A DNA stretch of 64,000 nucleotides. Origin: Hyphomicrobiales bacterium (GTDB lineage Bacteria; Pseudomonadota; Alphaproteobacteria; Rhizobiales; Rhizobiaceae). A model generated the notes under the pieces. The model was not told the origin of the DNA. It searched no databases and saw only the letters and a list, made by a program, of their open reading frames with translations. Both the position numbers and the translations under genes were made by a program. This document shows, one piece after another, positions 1 to 9,281 of the stretch (positions are counted from its first letter, which is position 1; each line of letters begins with the position of its first letter). The stretch lies in assembly GCA_900465675.1 (NCBI GenBank), contig UBJR01000017.1, positions 82,329 to 146,328 of the forward strand. The letters are read 5' to 3'.

Positions 1-209
1 GTATCCAATGATCTGTGTGATACCTGTGCGATCTCCAAGAAACGAGATATGGGCTTTTTTTATAACTCGATGTCTAGCCTGGTGAACCGAGACCTCCAAA
101 GGCGCAGATCTCTATTCGCTGGTCTGCGAAACGATCGTATTTTTCGGCTTGTTGACTGATCTGCGGGTGAACAGTACCTTACGAGGCAGGTCGTTAGGCT
201 TGTCCTCAT

Positions 210-1916
210 ATGACAGATCAATCTCTTCAACGCCGCCTTGCTGCCATTGTCGTTGCTGACGTGGTAGGATATTCGGGCCTTATGGAAGCCAATGAAGCCG
301 CAACCTTGGCAAACGTCAGGGAGCTGCGCTTTGGAATTATCGAGCCTGCTGCGACGCGCCACAAAGGTCGCATCTTCAAGGTTCTGGGCGACGGATTCCT
401 GATCGAGTTCGGTAGCGCAATGGATGCGGTCAAAGCAGCGTTGGAAATTCAACGAGCCACCCTTGCTGTTGAGGATCTCGGAGACCGGCGCCTCCTCTTG
501 CGGATAGGCGTGAACCTGGGGGATGTCATCGACGACGGTTCAGATCTGCTTGGCGACGGGGTAAATGTCGCGGCGCGCCTTCAAACGGCGGCCGCACCGG
601 GCGGCATTTGCATTTCAGCGGACGTTCATGGCGAGATCGCCGGCAGTATCGACGAGCGGTTCTTCGACGCAGGCCAATGCCACCTGAAGAACCTTATCCG
701 CCCGGTCCACGTCTGGCACTGGCCAGATCAGTTGCAAAGCATATTCCCGCTGCCCGATGGCCCCTCGATCGCGGTGTTGCCTTTCACCAATATAACCGGG
801 GATGAAGCGGACGGCTATTTTGTCGACGGCTTGACAGAGGATCTGATCACCGACCTCTCTCGAAGGCCTGGACTGTTCGTCATCGCGCGCAGCTCGGTGT
901 TCGCGTACAAGGGCAAGCAGATCGACGTGCGGGTGGTGGCCCAGGACCTCGGTGTCCGCTTTGTCCTGGAAGGGAGCGCGAGACGCTCAGCGGGCCGTGT
1001 TCGCATCAATGCGCAGCTGTTCGATGCCCGTGCCGGCCAGCACCTGTGGGCTGATCGCTTTGACAGAACGATGGAAGATGTCTTCGAGCTACAGGACGAA
1101 GTTAATGCCAAGATTGTTGAGGCGCTTGTCGGACGGCTGGCTGTGCCGATACAACGTAATCGGCCGAAGCACTTTGAGGCGTACGATCTTTGTGTCCGCG
1201 CTCGGCGCTTGACGGAAGAGTCGCCGCATACCGCGCGCGAGGCCTATATGCTGCTCCAACGTGCTGTTGAGCTTGAGCCATCATATGCCGAGGCGCTTGG
1301 GCTGCTCGCCTATAATCGGTGGCTCGCCTGGTCTCATTTTGGAGAACCGGAAGATCTCAATCGCCGGACAGCGACGACGTTCGCGCAGAGAGCAGTCAGC
1401 CTCGATCCAAACGATGCCGGGTGCCGTTATGTTCTGGGGACCATTTTAGCTTACGAGCGGCGATGGGAGGAATCAGAGGCGGCCTTCGCCAAGGCCTTGG
1501 AGCTGGATCCCAACCATGCTGATACCTGGGCTGCGATGTCGGACATGTCAGTTCTCGACGGCAGGGTCGCCGACGGACTGGCACAGATCGAGAAGGCGCT
1601 GCGGCTCAATCCGCATCCACCCTGCTGGTATCTTTGTCATCTTGGACAGGCCCAATACGCTACCCGCAATTATGACGGGGCGAAGGCCACTCTCCGCCGG
1701 GATGAAACCTACCGAACCAACTCACGTAAATTTCTTGCTGCCTCGCTTGCACAATTGGACGACCTAGAAGAGGCTCGTCGCGAGGCAGAGCTGTTCTTGA
1801 TCGCCCACCCCCATTTCACGATCAACCATTGGCTCAGTTCCCAACCGCTGCGTGATCCATCTGTTGGAGACCATTTTGTCGACGGTTTCCGCAAGGCGGG
1901 CCTTCCGGAGGGATGA
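210..1916 (+). CDS. Class III adenylate cyclase with TolB-like and TPR regions
   Basis: The 568-residue protein carries an N-terminal class III nucleotide cyclase domain (about 8-180). Both metal-binding aspartates are visible (D17 in VVADVVGYS, D61 in KVLGDGF), as are the adenine-selecting pair K57/D112 and the transition-state residues N119/R123, so cAMP is the expected product. A TolB-like segment follows (about 190-310, PSIAVLPFTN to QDEVNAKIVEAL), then TPR-type helical repeats (about 330-540). No membrane segment is seen, so the protein is probably cytosolic. This architecture is common and highly multiplied in rhizobia. The ATG at 210 has only a weak ribosome site. It stands alone upstream of a decayed two-component locus. 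Confidence 0.9.
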   Translation: MTDQSLQRRLAAIVVADVVGYSGLMEANEAATLANVRELRFGIIEPAATRHKGRIFKVLGDGFLIEFGSAMDAVKAALEIQRATLAVEDLGDRRLLLRIGVNLGDVIDDGSDLLGDGVNVAARLQTAAAPGGICISADVHGEIAGSIDERFFDAGQCHLKNLIRPVHVWHWPDQLQSIFPLPDGPSIAVLPFTNITGDEADGYFVDGLTEDLITDLSRRPGLFVIARSSVFAYKGKQIDVRVVAQDLGVRFVLEGSARRSAGRVRINAQLFDARAGQHLWADRFDRTMEDVFELQDEVNAKIVEALVGRLAVPIQRNRPKHFEAYDLCVRARRLTEESPHTAREAYMLLQRAVELEPSYAEALGLLAYNRWLAWSHFGEPEDLNRRTATTFAQRAVSLDPNDAGCRYVLGTILAYERRWEESEAAFAKALELDPNHADTWAAMSDMSVLDGRVADGLAQIEKALRLNPHPPCWYLCHLGQAQYATRNYDGAKATLRRDETYRTNSRKFLAASLAQLDDLEEARREAELFLIAHPHFTINHWLSSQPLRDPSVGDHFVDGFRKAGLPEG

Positions 1917-2094
1917 CAGAAGAGTTGAGCAACTCCACTAACAATGCGATCTTGTCGCCACGGACACCGAGTTAACGTGCCCAGGCGGCATACTTGCGGA
2001 GTCCGCGGAGGCCGTCCGCTGTTTCGAATTGAACAAGTCCGGCGAACTTCCTGAGCGCCGGTCCGTTCGCACCCAAGAACGTTGCGGCAACACA

Positions 2095-2343
2095 TCACTG
2101 TGACGGCTTGAGCAGGCCAGAGGATGCCGGAAATTCAACGGTCGCTGCCAGTCCCCCACCTTCCCTCTGCTTGAGATGAAGCGGTCCGCCGAAGAGCCCG
2201 ACAAGCTCCCGTGCTATCGAAAGGCCGAAACCGTGTCCGGGGAAGTCTCATCCAGCCGCACGCCAGGTGAGACCGCCCCGGGGTCAAAGCCAGCGTCGAT
2301 GCCCGGCCCATCATCCGTCGTCTTCGACCAGCAATATGCGCAT
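2095..2343 (-). pseudogene. Scar of a deleted response regulator/sensor kinase pair
   Basis: Reading leftwards from the ATG at 2343, the first codons give MRILLVEDDG, the typical start of an OmpR-family response regulator, then a stop. One frame over, the text continues as the ATP-binding end of a sensor kinase: DDGPGID (G1 box), RLDETSP, then after another frame change GHGFGLSIARELVGLFGG (G2 box), and it ends at a TGA at 2095-2097. So the start of the regulator is joined to the last roughly 75 residues of the kinase, with everything between lost. The 'VEDDG' coding sequence is shared by both ends and is a plausible deletion point. Not functional as it stands. Confidence 0.7.
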
Positions 2344-2479
2344 CGTGAACCCAGTTTCTCTGATGTCTTCATGAGAACTAGGGCGCGTTTGCTTAACTGA
2401 AACTGAACCGCGACGTTCAGCCTGCGTCGATCCGGACACGCCTATCATCCTCCAGTCAAAACGAACTGGAGACAGCATC

Positions 2480-2986
2480 ATGTCCATGGAAAACGACGCT
2501 CCCGGCACCTCGCCTGAGCGGCCGGTCCGCAGGGGCCGCCCTCGCCGGCCGGCAACGCATCTGGCGGCTTTTGGAATTGCGGCCTTTGCGGTCCTTGCAA
2601 TCGGTGCGGCCGGCGGTGCCGCGGCAATGAAATTCACCCGGCCCGGCATCGAGCTTGCACCCTTGACACCCACCTCGATCTCCAGCCTCAAGGACGATTG
2701 GGGCGTGGTGACGCTCAAAGGCAAGGTCACGGAGATCTACGGTAACAAGTTCATCGTTCAAGACGAAACCGGCAAGGCCTTGATCGAGACCGGTCCGGCC
2801 GGCGATGACGGCAAGCTCGTTGCTGTCGGCGAACCCATCAGTGTCCAAGGCCGCTTCGACGACGGGTTCCTGCATGCGAGCTACGTTGTTCATCAGGATG
2901 GCAAGACCGACGCCCTTCGCCCGCCGCCTGGACCTCCCCCGCATGGCGGACCGCTCGGCAATATGTCGCACGAGATGAAGCCCTGA
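2480..2986 (+). CDS. Membrane-anchored OB-fold (YgiW/BOF-like) protein
   Basis: A 168-residue protein: basic N-terminus (about 1-30, RRGRPRRP), one hydrophobic segment (about 33-55), then a periplasmic domain (about 70-150) whose pattern VTLKGKVTEIYGNKFIVQDETGKALIE resembles the bacterial OB fold of the YgiW/YdeI family. The tail is rich in Pro, Gly and His. GGAG lies 8 bases before the ATG. It is transcribed away from the two-component scar at 2095-2343. In enterobacteria ygiW sits beside qseBC, so this gene may once have been paired with that lost regulator system. That pairing, and any envelope-stress role, is inference. Confidence 0.65.
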   Translation: MSMENDAPGTSPERPVRRGRPRRPATHLAAFGIAAFAVLAIGAAGGAAAMKFTRPGIELAPLTPTSISSLKDDWGVVTLKGKVTEIYGNKFIVQDETGKALIETGPAGDDGKLVAVGEPISVQGRFDDGFLHASYVVHQDGKTDALRPPPGPPPHGGPLGNMSHEMKP

Positions 2987-3007
2987 AGCTTCCAAAAACG
3001 ACGCCTG

Positions 3008-3038
3008 GCGCGCCGTTGAACCAAAATCAACGGCGCGC
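3008..3038 (+). terminator. Strong hairpin between OB-fold gene and RND adaptor gene
   Basis: A perfect 12-bp stem (arms 3008-3019 and 3027-3038) with a 7-base loop follows the stop of the OB-fold gene by 21 bases. There is no long T-run after it, so it is either a weak terminator or a processing/attenuation structure. A TTG at 3016 in frame with the adaptor lies inside the stem, which argues against its use as a start. Confidence 0.45.
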
Positions 3039-3069
3039 GTTATCTGGCGGATTTCCGGGAGTGGCACGC

Positions 3070-4227
3070 ATGATCAAACCTATTGTTCGATTGCTTGCCT
3101 CTCCTGGCAAGTCCGTCTTCTTCACGGCATGCGTCGTCACCGCGGCCTTTCAAGGCAGTTCAACAATCGCAGCGGATGCCGCCGCAGTGCCGGTAACCGC
3201 AATCGCTGCGCGGACGGGAACGATCGACCGCGTCATCAATGGCATCGGAACCGTTGCACCCCTGCAGTCTGTGACGGTCAGGCCCAGGATCGACGGGCAA
3301 GTCGTCGACATCTCCTTTGCTGAAGGGCAGATGGTGCAAAAAGGCAGTGTTCTTCTCAAGCTGGACGATCGCGAATTGATTTCCGCTCTCGCGTCTGCAA
3401 AGGCGAAAAAGGCCCAGGACGAGGCGCAGCTAAACAGTGCCCGGACAGACGCACAGCGGTATGCGGCACTCGCCGAGAAGGGCGTTGCGTCGGCTTCGAC
3501 GCTTGAGCAAAAGACCGCGTCGAGTCAACAATATGCGGCGGCCGTCCAATATGACGACGCGCTTATCAAAAGCGCGGAAACCCAGCTCGGGTTTGCCACG
3601 ATCACCGCCCCCTTTGAAGGACGCACCGGATTCAAGCAGGTCGATGTCGGCAGCGTCGTAAACGCGAGCTCCACGACTGGCATCGTGACGATCACGCAGA
3701 TGGATCCGATCGGGGTATCGTTCGTGGCGCCGGGCGACAAGTTTGGCGAGATCAGGGACGCTCTGAATCAGGGTATAGCAGAGGTCAAACTGACGAGCAC
3801 CGACGGCAGCCGCACACTTGCCACCGGGAAACTGACCACTCTCGACAACTCCGTCGATGCCTCGAACGGCTCCATCCATCTCAAGGCGACATTCGACAAT
3901 GCCAAGGCGGTGCTCTGGCCCGGTCTGCCCGTCGCAACAACGCTGACGGTCGAGAAACGCACTGGTGTCATCGTTCCTGACAAGGCGCTCGCCCGCGGTC
4001 GCGACGGACTCTACGCCTACGTCTTCGGCGCCGGCGGAAAAGCGGTCCGCCGCGCGGTCAAGACCGCCTTCGTCACCGATGCGATGGCGCTGGTTACAGA
4101 AGGTATCAGTGACGGCGATCAGGTCGTCATGGACGGTCAGTCACGCATCGGCGACGGCGCGTTGGTTTCGGTCACCCCATGGACCGGCTCCCCGGCAGGT
4201 GAGCTCGCAGACAAGGCAACGCCATAA
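3070..4227 (+). CDS. RND efflux periplasmic adaptor subunit (membrane fusion protein)
   Basis: Periplasmic adaptor of a tripartite RND pump, linking the inner-membrane permease to an outer-membrane channel. The 385-residue product has an N-terminal export signal (about 12-38), then the lipoyl/barrel-sandwich halves (VAPLQSVTVRPRIDGQVVDI and FATITAPFEGRTGFKQVDVG) around a coiled-coil hairpin (about 110-175), and a C-terminal beta-barrel and membrane-proximal region. The ATG at 3070 is preferred over upstream TTG/GTG codons because GGGAG stands just upstream and the signal peptide begins there. The stop overlaps the permease start by one base, so the two are translationally coupled. No outer-membrane channel gene is nearby. 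Confidence 0.92.
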   Translation: MIKPIVRLLASPGKSVFFTACVVTAAFQGSSTIAADAAAVPVTAIAARTGTIDRVINGIGTVAPLQSVTVRPRIDGQVVDISFAEGQMVQKGSVLLKLDDRELISALASAKAKKAQDEAQLNSARTDAQRYAALAEKGVASASTLEQKTASSQQYAAAVQYDDALIKSAETQLGFATITAPFEGRTGFKQVDVGSVVNASSTTGIVTITQMDPIGVSFVAPGDKFGEIRDALNQGIAEVKLTSTDGSRTLATGKLTTLDNSVDASNGSIHLKATFDNAKAVLWPGLPVATTLTVEKRTGVIVPDKALARGRDGLYAYVFGAGGKAVRRAVKTAFVTDAMALVTEGISDGDQVVMDGQSRIGDGALVSVTPWTGSPAGELADKATP

Positions 4228-7200
4228 TGATCGATCGCGAGCGTAAGCCCGGAGAACCAGCAGGATTTTTCGATTTCTTTATCGTTCATCCGGTCGCGAC
4301 CGGGCTGATCATGTGCGGCATCTTCCTTCTCGGGGCCATCTGTTATCCGTTTATGCCGGTCTCGGCTTTGCCGCAGATCGACTTCCCGACGATCCAGATC
4401 GCAGCAAACCTTCCCGGCGCCTCGCCTGAGACCATGGCTGCCAGCGTCGCCCAGCCGATCGAAGACGCGTTGTCGCGCGTCAGCGGCATATCCGAAATGA
4501 CCTCGAACAGTTCGCTCGGTACGACCTCGATCACGGTGCAGTTTGGACTCGACCAGGATATCCAGACGGCCGCAAGCGACGTTCAGACGGCAATTAGCGA
4601 AGCGGCTGGTCAGCTTCCGAAGGACATGACGTCTCTGCCCACGGTGCATAAGGCGAACCCCGCCGACGCACCCATCATGCAACTGTCGGCAAGCTCCGAT
4701 GTTCTAACCTTGCCTGAACTGGATGAGTTTATCGAACGCAATGTGGCATCCAAGATCGGTCAGGTATCGGGTGTCGCTTTCGTAAACATCGGCGGCAAGC
4801 AGAAGCCCGCGATCCGGATCGCGGTCGATCCCGGGCGGCTGGCGCAGGCGGATATCACACTCGAGGACGTGCGAACGGCGATCGGCAATCTCAGCCTCAG
4901 CGCGCCCAAGGGAAATATCGACGATCCGACCAGGACCTTTCCGATCTACACGAATGACCAGATCGGCAGCAGCGCGCAGTGGAACGACGCAGTCATCGCG
5001 TATAGCAGCGGCGGTCCGGTTCGTATCCGCGATATCGGTCAGGCGGTCGATGGCGCCGAAGACAACAAGATGGCGCATTGGACCAATGGCGAGCGCGGTA
5101 TTGCACTCGACGTCTTCCGTCAGCCGGGCGCAAACGTCATTGCTGTCGTAAACGCCGTGAAGGAACAGCTCCCGGCGCTTCAGGCGTCACTGCCCAAGTC
5201 GATCAAGCTCGAACTCGTCACTGATCGCACGACAACGATCAGGGCATCAGTCAATGATGTTCAGTTCACGCTGATGCTGACGATCGGACTGGTCGTGGTG
5301 GTGATTTTCCTTTTCCTGCGAAACCTCCGCGCGACTGTCATTCCGGTGCTTACTCTGCCGATTGCGCTCGTCGGTGCGTTGGCGCCGATGTGGGTGCTCG
5401 GTTTCAGTCTCGACAACCTGTCTCTCATGGCGCTCGTCGTGGCTGTCGGATTTGTCGTCGATGATGCGATCGTCATGCTGGAAAACATCACCCGCCATAT
5501 CGAAGACGGCGTCGATCCCGGTGATGCCGCCCGCCGAGGGGCACGTGAGATCGGTTTTACCATCGTCTCGATCAGCCTGTCGCTGATCGCTGTTCTCATC
5601 CCGGTCCTATTGATGGGCGGCATCGTTGGACGCCTGTTTCGCGAATTTGCGATCACCTTAACGGTCGCGATCGTCATTTCCGCCATCGTGTCGCTGACGT
5701 TGACCCCGATGCTGGCTTCCAAGCTGATCCGCCCGATCGATGAACGCCAACGGGGGCGGTTCTACCGCCTCGGAGAAGCGTTCTTCGATCGCCTCACGTC
5801 GCTTTATATCGCGAGCCTGAGGCCGGTGATCCGCCATAGGATATTGACGCTTGGCGTCTTCATCGCGACGATCGCAGGAACAGCCTATCTGTTCATTGTT
5901 ATCCCCAAGGGCTTCTTTCCGGAGCAAGATACAGGTTTCATTGGCGGGCTATCGCAAGCCTCTCCGGATATTTCCTTCTCGGAGATGTCAAAACTGCAGG
6001 AGCGGGTTAGCGCCATCATCCTGAAGGATCCGGCGGTCTACAGCGTGTTCATGGACATCGGCGGCGGCAATGGCGGCAACGCGCTCAATCAGGGCCACGT
6101 GAACATTACACTGAAGCCATTGGAGAGCCGGAACGTGAGCGCCAGGCAAGTCATCGAACGGCTCGGCCAGGCTTTGAATGCGCAGCAAGGCATCAAGCTT
6201 TTCATGCAGTCCGCCCAGGATATCAATATCGGCGCGCGGCCTGCCAAGACCCAATATCAGTTCACCCTTCAGGACGCCGATATCGAGGAGCTTGGTACCT
6301 GGGCATCGAAGGTTACCAGCCGCCTTCAAGGCGTCTCGCAACTGCGGGATGTTGGCAGCGACCAGCAAGCCGAAGCGCCCAATCTGTCGATCAAGATCGA
6401 TCGCGCCGCAGCGACGCTTTACGGGGTCTTGCCCTCCGCCATCGACGACACGCTTTACGATGCCTTCGGTCAGCGGCAGGTCGCGTCCTACTCGACGCAA
6501 ACGGATACGTTCCGGGTGATCCTCGAAGTTCTTCCCAACCTGCAGCGCGACATTGCAACGCTGGACCGGCTTTCCATTCGTGCCAGCAACGGCACCTTGG
6601 TTCCGCTTTCGGTGGTGGCGAAGTGGTCGACGGACGGCGTCTCACCCGTCTCCATATCGCACCAGGGTCAGTCGCCCGCGGTCACGATCTCGTTCAACCT
6701 TGCCCCGAATGTCGCGCTTGGCGAAGCAACACAGGCAATCGAGTCAACAGTGGCCGACATGCATCCGCCGGCTTCGCTGCAGACAAGTTTCTCCGGAAGC
6801 GCCAAGGCGTTCAAGGATTCGCTCGGAACTGTCCCCTTGCTGATCCTCGCGTCGCTCGTCGTCGTCTACATTATTCTCGGCGTCTTGTATGAGAGCCTCA
6901 TCCATCCATTGACGATCCTGTCGACGCTGCCATCAGCGGGCCTTGGGGCATTGCTTGCACTCAAACTGGCAGGTTTCGACTTCGGCCTCGTCGCAATGAT
7001 CGGGGTCATCCTGCTGATCGGCATCGTCAAGAAGAATGGCATCATGCTGGTGGATTTCGCGATCCAGGCAGAGCGCGAAGAAGGTCTCGGAAGCGAGGAC
7101 TCGATCGTCAAGGCAGCACAGATGCGGTTTCGCCCGATCCTGATGACCACGATGGCGGCATTGCTTGGAGGGCTGCCTCTCGCCATCGGTCACGGATCTG

Positions 7201-7364
7201 GCTCCGAATTGCGGCAGCCGCTCGGCTACGCGATTGTCGGGGGTCTCCTCGTGAGCCAGTTGCTCACCCTCTATACGACGCCCGTCATCTATCTGCTGCT
7301 CGACAAGCTACGCAAAAATCGTACAGAGACGGCGGGCAGTCAGAGCAGCGCCTCAGCCGCATAG
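4227..7364 (+). CDS. RND efflux permease, HAE1/MdtBC type
   Basis: The 1045-residue protein is full length for the hydrophobe/amphiphile efflux family. It shows TM1 near 13-35, two large periplasmic loops (about 40-335 and 555-860) and two blocks of membrane helices, including LSLMALVVAVGFVVDDAIVML (TM4 region with paired Asp residues for proton relay) and the duplicated second half GVILLIGIVKKNGIMLVDFA. It is the proton-driven inner-membrane pump of the complex started by the adaptor gene, which it overlaps by one base. Substrate cannot be deduced. MdtB/MdtC-like subunits are the nearest type by motif. Confidence 0.93.
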   Translation: MIDRERKPGEPAGFFDFFIVHPVATGLIMCGIFLLGAICYPFMPVSALPQIDFPTIQIAANLPGASPETMAASVAQPIEDALSRVSGISEMTSNSSLGTTSITVQFGLDQDIQTAASDVQTAISEAAGQLPKDMTSLPTVHKANPADAPIMQLSASSDVLTLPELDEFIERNVASKIGQVSGVAFVNIGGKQKPAIRIAVDPGRLAQADITLEDVRTAIGNLSLSAPKGNIDDPTRTFPIYTNDQIGSSAQWNDAVIAYSSGGPVRIRDIGQAVDGAEDNKMAHWTNGERGIALDVFRQPGANVIAVVNAVKEQLPALQASLPKSIKLELVTDRTTTIRASVNDVQFTLMLTIGLVVVVIFLFLRNLRATVIPVLTLPIALVGALAPMWVLGFSLDNLSLMALVVAVGFVVDDAIVMLENITRHIEDGVDPGDAARRGAREIGFTIVSISLSLIAVLIPVLLMGGIVGRLFREFAITLTVAIVISAIVSLTLTPMLASKLIRPIDERQRGRFYRLGEAFFDRLTSLYIASLRPVIRHRILTLGVFIATIAGTAYLFIVIPKGFFPEQDTGFIGGLSQASPDISFSEMSKLQERVSAIILKDPAVYSVFMDIGGGNGGNALNQGHVNITLKPLESRNVSARQVIERLGQALNAQQGIKLFMQSAQDINIGARPAKTQYQFTLQDADIEELGTWASKVTSRLQGVSQLRDVGSDQQAEAPNLSIKIDRAAATLYGVLPSAIDDTLYDAFGQRQVASYSTQTDTFRVILEVLPNLQRDIATLDRLSIRASNGTLVPLSVVAKWSTDGVSPVSISHQGQSPAVTISFNLAPNVALGEATQAIESTVADMHPPASLQTSFSGSAKAFKDSLGTVPLLILASLVVVYIILGVLYESLIHPLTILSTLPSAGLGALLALKLAGFDFGLVAMIGVILLIGIVKKNGIMLVDFAIQAEREEGLGSEDSIVKAAQMRFRPILMTTMAALLGGLPLAIGHGSGSELRQPLGYAIVGGLLVSQLLTLYTTPVIYLLLDKLRKNRTETAGSQSSASAA

Positions 7365-7385
7365 CTTCCAAGCACGGGGACAGAT

Positions 7386-8639
7386 ATGAACACATCCTTC
7401 TACACCTGTGCCATCGCGAGCGTCACAGCCGCCGGTGTTGTTGTCCGGCCGTTTCGTCTGCCTGAGGCAATCTGGGCCGTTGGCGGAGCTTTGCTCATCC
7501 TTCTATCCGGCATCCTCAACCCTATGGAAGTCTGGGCCGGGGTGGCAAAGGGTACCGACGTCTATCTGTTTCTGATCGGCATGATGCTCCTATCCGAGCT
7601 TGCCCGGAAAGAAGGGCTGTTTGACTGGCTTGCAGCCATTGCCACGTCCTATGCAAGAGGATCGCCAACGCGGCTCTTCGCTCTTGTTTATGGTGTCGGC
7701 ATTCTCGTCACCGCATTCCTGTCCAACGACGCGACGGCTGTTGTTCTCACGCCCGCTGTCTACGCCGCATGCCGCGCGGCAAAGGTCAGGGATCCGTTAC
7801 CTTACCTGCTGATCTGTGCCTTTGTTGCCAATGCCGCAAGTTTCGTCTTGCCGATATCCAATCCTGCAAATCTCGTGATTTTCGCAGGCGGCGAGATTCC
7901 ATCGCTGTCTCGCTGGATGAGTACCTTTGTGCTGCCATCCATCTCTTCTATCGTCGTGACTTATTTGACGCTCTATTGGTCGCAACGCCAGACGCTCGTC
8001 GTTGACACCGTGGACACCGCGATCGCGCATCCGCATCTCGGCATCTCTGCGCAGCTTGCCGGAGCCGGGCTGGTCGTGACCGCTGCCGTTCTCCTGTGGG
8101 CCTCAGCGATGCATGTCAGTCTTGGCCTGCCTACGTTTCTCGCCGGCACGATAACGACGCTGGCCGTGCTCGCCGTTATCCGGCAAAACCCAATCAACGT
8201 CTTGCGCGATGTCAGTTGGGGCGTCATCCCTTTGGTCGGCGGATTGTTCGTCGTCGTCGAGGCGATAAATCAAACGGGCGTCGCAACCATACTTGCGGAC
8301 CATCTCAGGACGCTCGGCGCACATTCCGAAGCGCAAGCAACCGCAGTTGCAGGGACCGGTGTCGCCCTGCTTTCGAATCTCATCAATAATCTGCCCGCCG
8401 GTCTTTTCGCCGGAAGCGCGGTCCAGGCTGCGGAGGTCTCCGATCGCATCGCTGGCGCGGTGCTGATCGGCGTGGATCTCGGCCCAAACCTTTCGGTGAC
8501 TGGTTCCCTTGCGACAATCCTTTGGCTGACGTCATTGCGCCGGGAGGGCATCGAAGTCAGCGCGCTATCGTTTCTGAAAATTGGCGGCGTCGTGATGTTC
8601 CCCGCACTGTTGTTGTCGCTTGCCGTTCTCTTGGCCTGA
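7386..8639 (+). CDS. ArsB/SLC13-type anion permease
   Basis: A 417-residue integral membrane protein with about 11 hydrophobic segments and the pattern of the ArsB/CitM ion-transporter superfamily: FLSNDATAVVLTPAVYAA in the first half and LSNLINNLPAGLFAG in the second, the paired loops that carry the substrate site. ArsB members export arsenite, but SLC13-like relatives move other oxyanions. No arsR, arsC or arsA is present, so arsenite is not assured. It starts 21 bases after the RND permease and probably belongs to the same transcript, an unusual companion for an RND pump. Confidence 0.8.
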   Translation: MNTSFYTCAIASVTAAGVVVRPFRLPEAIWAVGGALLILLSGILNPMEVWAGVAKGTDVYLFLIGMMLLSELARKEGLFDWLAAIATSYARGSPTRLFALVYGVGILVTAFLSNDATAVVLTPAVYAACRAAKVRDPLPYLLICAFVANAASFVLPISNPANLVIFAGGEIPSLSRWMSTFVLPSISSIVVTYLTLYWSQRQTLVVDTVDTAIAHPHLGISAQLAGAGLVVTAAVLLWASAMHVSLGLPTFLAGTITTLAVLAVIRQNPINVLRDVSWGVIPLVGGLFVVVEAINQTGVATILADHLRTLGAHSEAQATAVAGTGVALLSNLINNLPAGLFAGSAVQAAEVSDRIAGAVLIGVDLGPNLSVTGSLATILWLTSLRREGIEVSALSFLKIGGVVMFPALLLSLAVLLA

Positions 8640-8751
8640 TCGAGAGGGGTCCCATCAACACCGTGCTGCAGTCGCATCTCTGAAAAAAATTTATGTTCAG
8701 GGATACTTGAAGAATGAATTCTCCGCTGGTCGCCAATCTTCAACCGATGCC

Positions 8752-8776
8752 GGAACATTTGGTCACCGATTTGATT
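8752..8776 (+). promoter_or_regulatory. Weak EcfG/RpoE2-type promoter candidate for the PRC-barrel gene
   Basis: GGAAC at 8752-8756, 16 bases, then GATT at 8773-8776. The spacing equals that of the five better elements in this window, but the -10 part lacks the consensus G before TT. The predicted start is about 20 bases upstream of the PRC-barrel ATG. Confidence 0.4.
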
Positions 8777-8805
8777 ATCCCTGCTCCACAAAGGAGGAAA
8801 TAATC

Positions 8806-9105
8806 ATGGATCATACAAACCACGTACGGCTGACGGCATCCGAGTTGACGCCCGCCGTTCTCGAAGGTGCCACGATCTACGGCGTCGATGATCATAAGGT
8901 CGGCAAGATCGATCATATCCATGCTGCTGGCGGCGCCGGCGGATCCGCAGTGATCGATGTTGGCGGGTTCCTCGGCATTGGCGCCAAGCCGGTCGCAGTT
9001 CCGATTTCGGACCTCGAGTTTATGCGTGACGAGGACGGCGATGTTCACGCCGTCACCAGTTGGACCAAGGATCAGCTCAAGCAAATGCCTGAGCACCGAG
9101 ACTGA
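8806..9105 (+). CDS. PRC-barrel domain protein
   Basis: The 99-residue product has one PRC-barrel domain (about 17-80): GATIYGVDDHKVGKIDHI, then a Gly/Ala turn, AVIDVGGFLGIGAKPVAVP and a final DEDGDVHAVTSW strand. Single PRC-barrel proteins of this type are common stress-induced proteins in Rhizobiales, with unclear biochemical role. The ATG at 8806 is chosen because a strong AAGGAGG lies 8 bases upstream. An in-frame extension to 8620 reads into the previous gene. It is followed by a 13-bp hairpin. Confidence 0.85.
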   Translation: MDHTNHVRLTASELTPAVLEGATIYGVDDHKVGKIDHIHAAGGAGGSAVIDVGGFLGIGAKPVAVPISDLEFMRDEDGDVHAVTSWTKDQLKQMPEHRD

Positions 9106-9121
9106 GATCGTCTCGAACTGT

Positions 9122-9152
9122 TCTCCAGCACCGCAATTGGCGGTGCTGGAGA
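9122..9152 (+). terminator. Hairpin after the PRC-barrel gene
   Basis: A perfect 13-bp stem (9122-9134 and 9140-9152) with a 5-base loop lies 17 bases after the stop codon. No T-run follows, so termination may be inefficient or need Rho. Confidence 0.5.
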
Positions 9153-9281
9153 GATCGCACCCGATCTACAGTATCTCGGTCCATGCTCGACAGTTCGGCG
9201 ACTAGCCTCCAGCTTAGTGAGTTTGTATTTTCTTAACCGGCAAGTGACGGAGGTAGGCGCGAACGGTACGTCGACTGGGTC

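Noticed and set aside
3016..3069. TTG start for the RND adaptor
   Set aside because: It lies inside a perfect hairpin and adds a non-signal extension. ATG 3070 begins a normal signal peptide.
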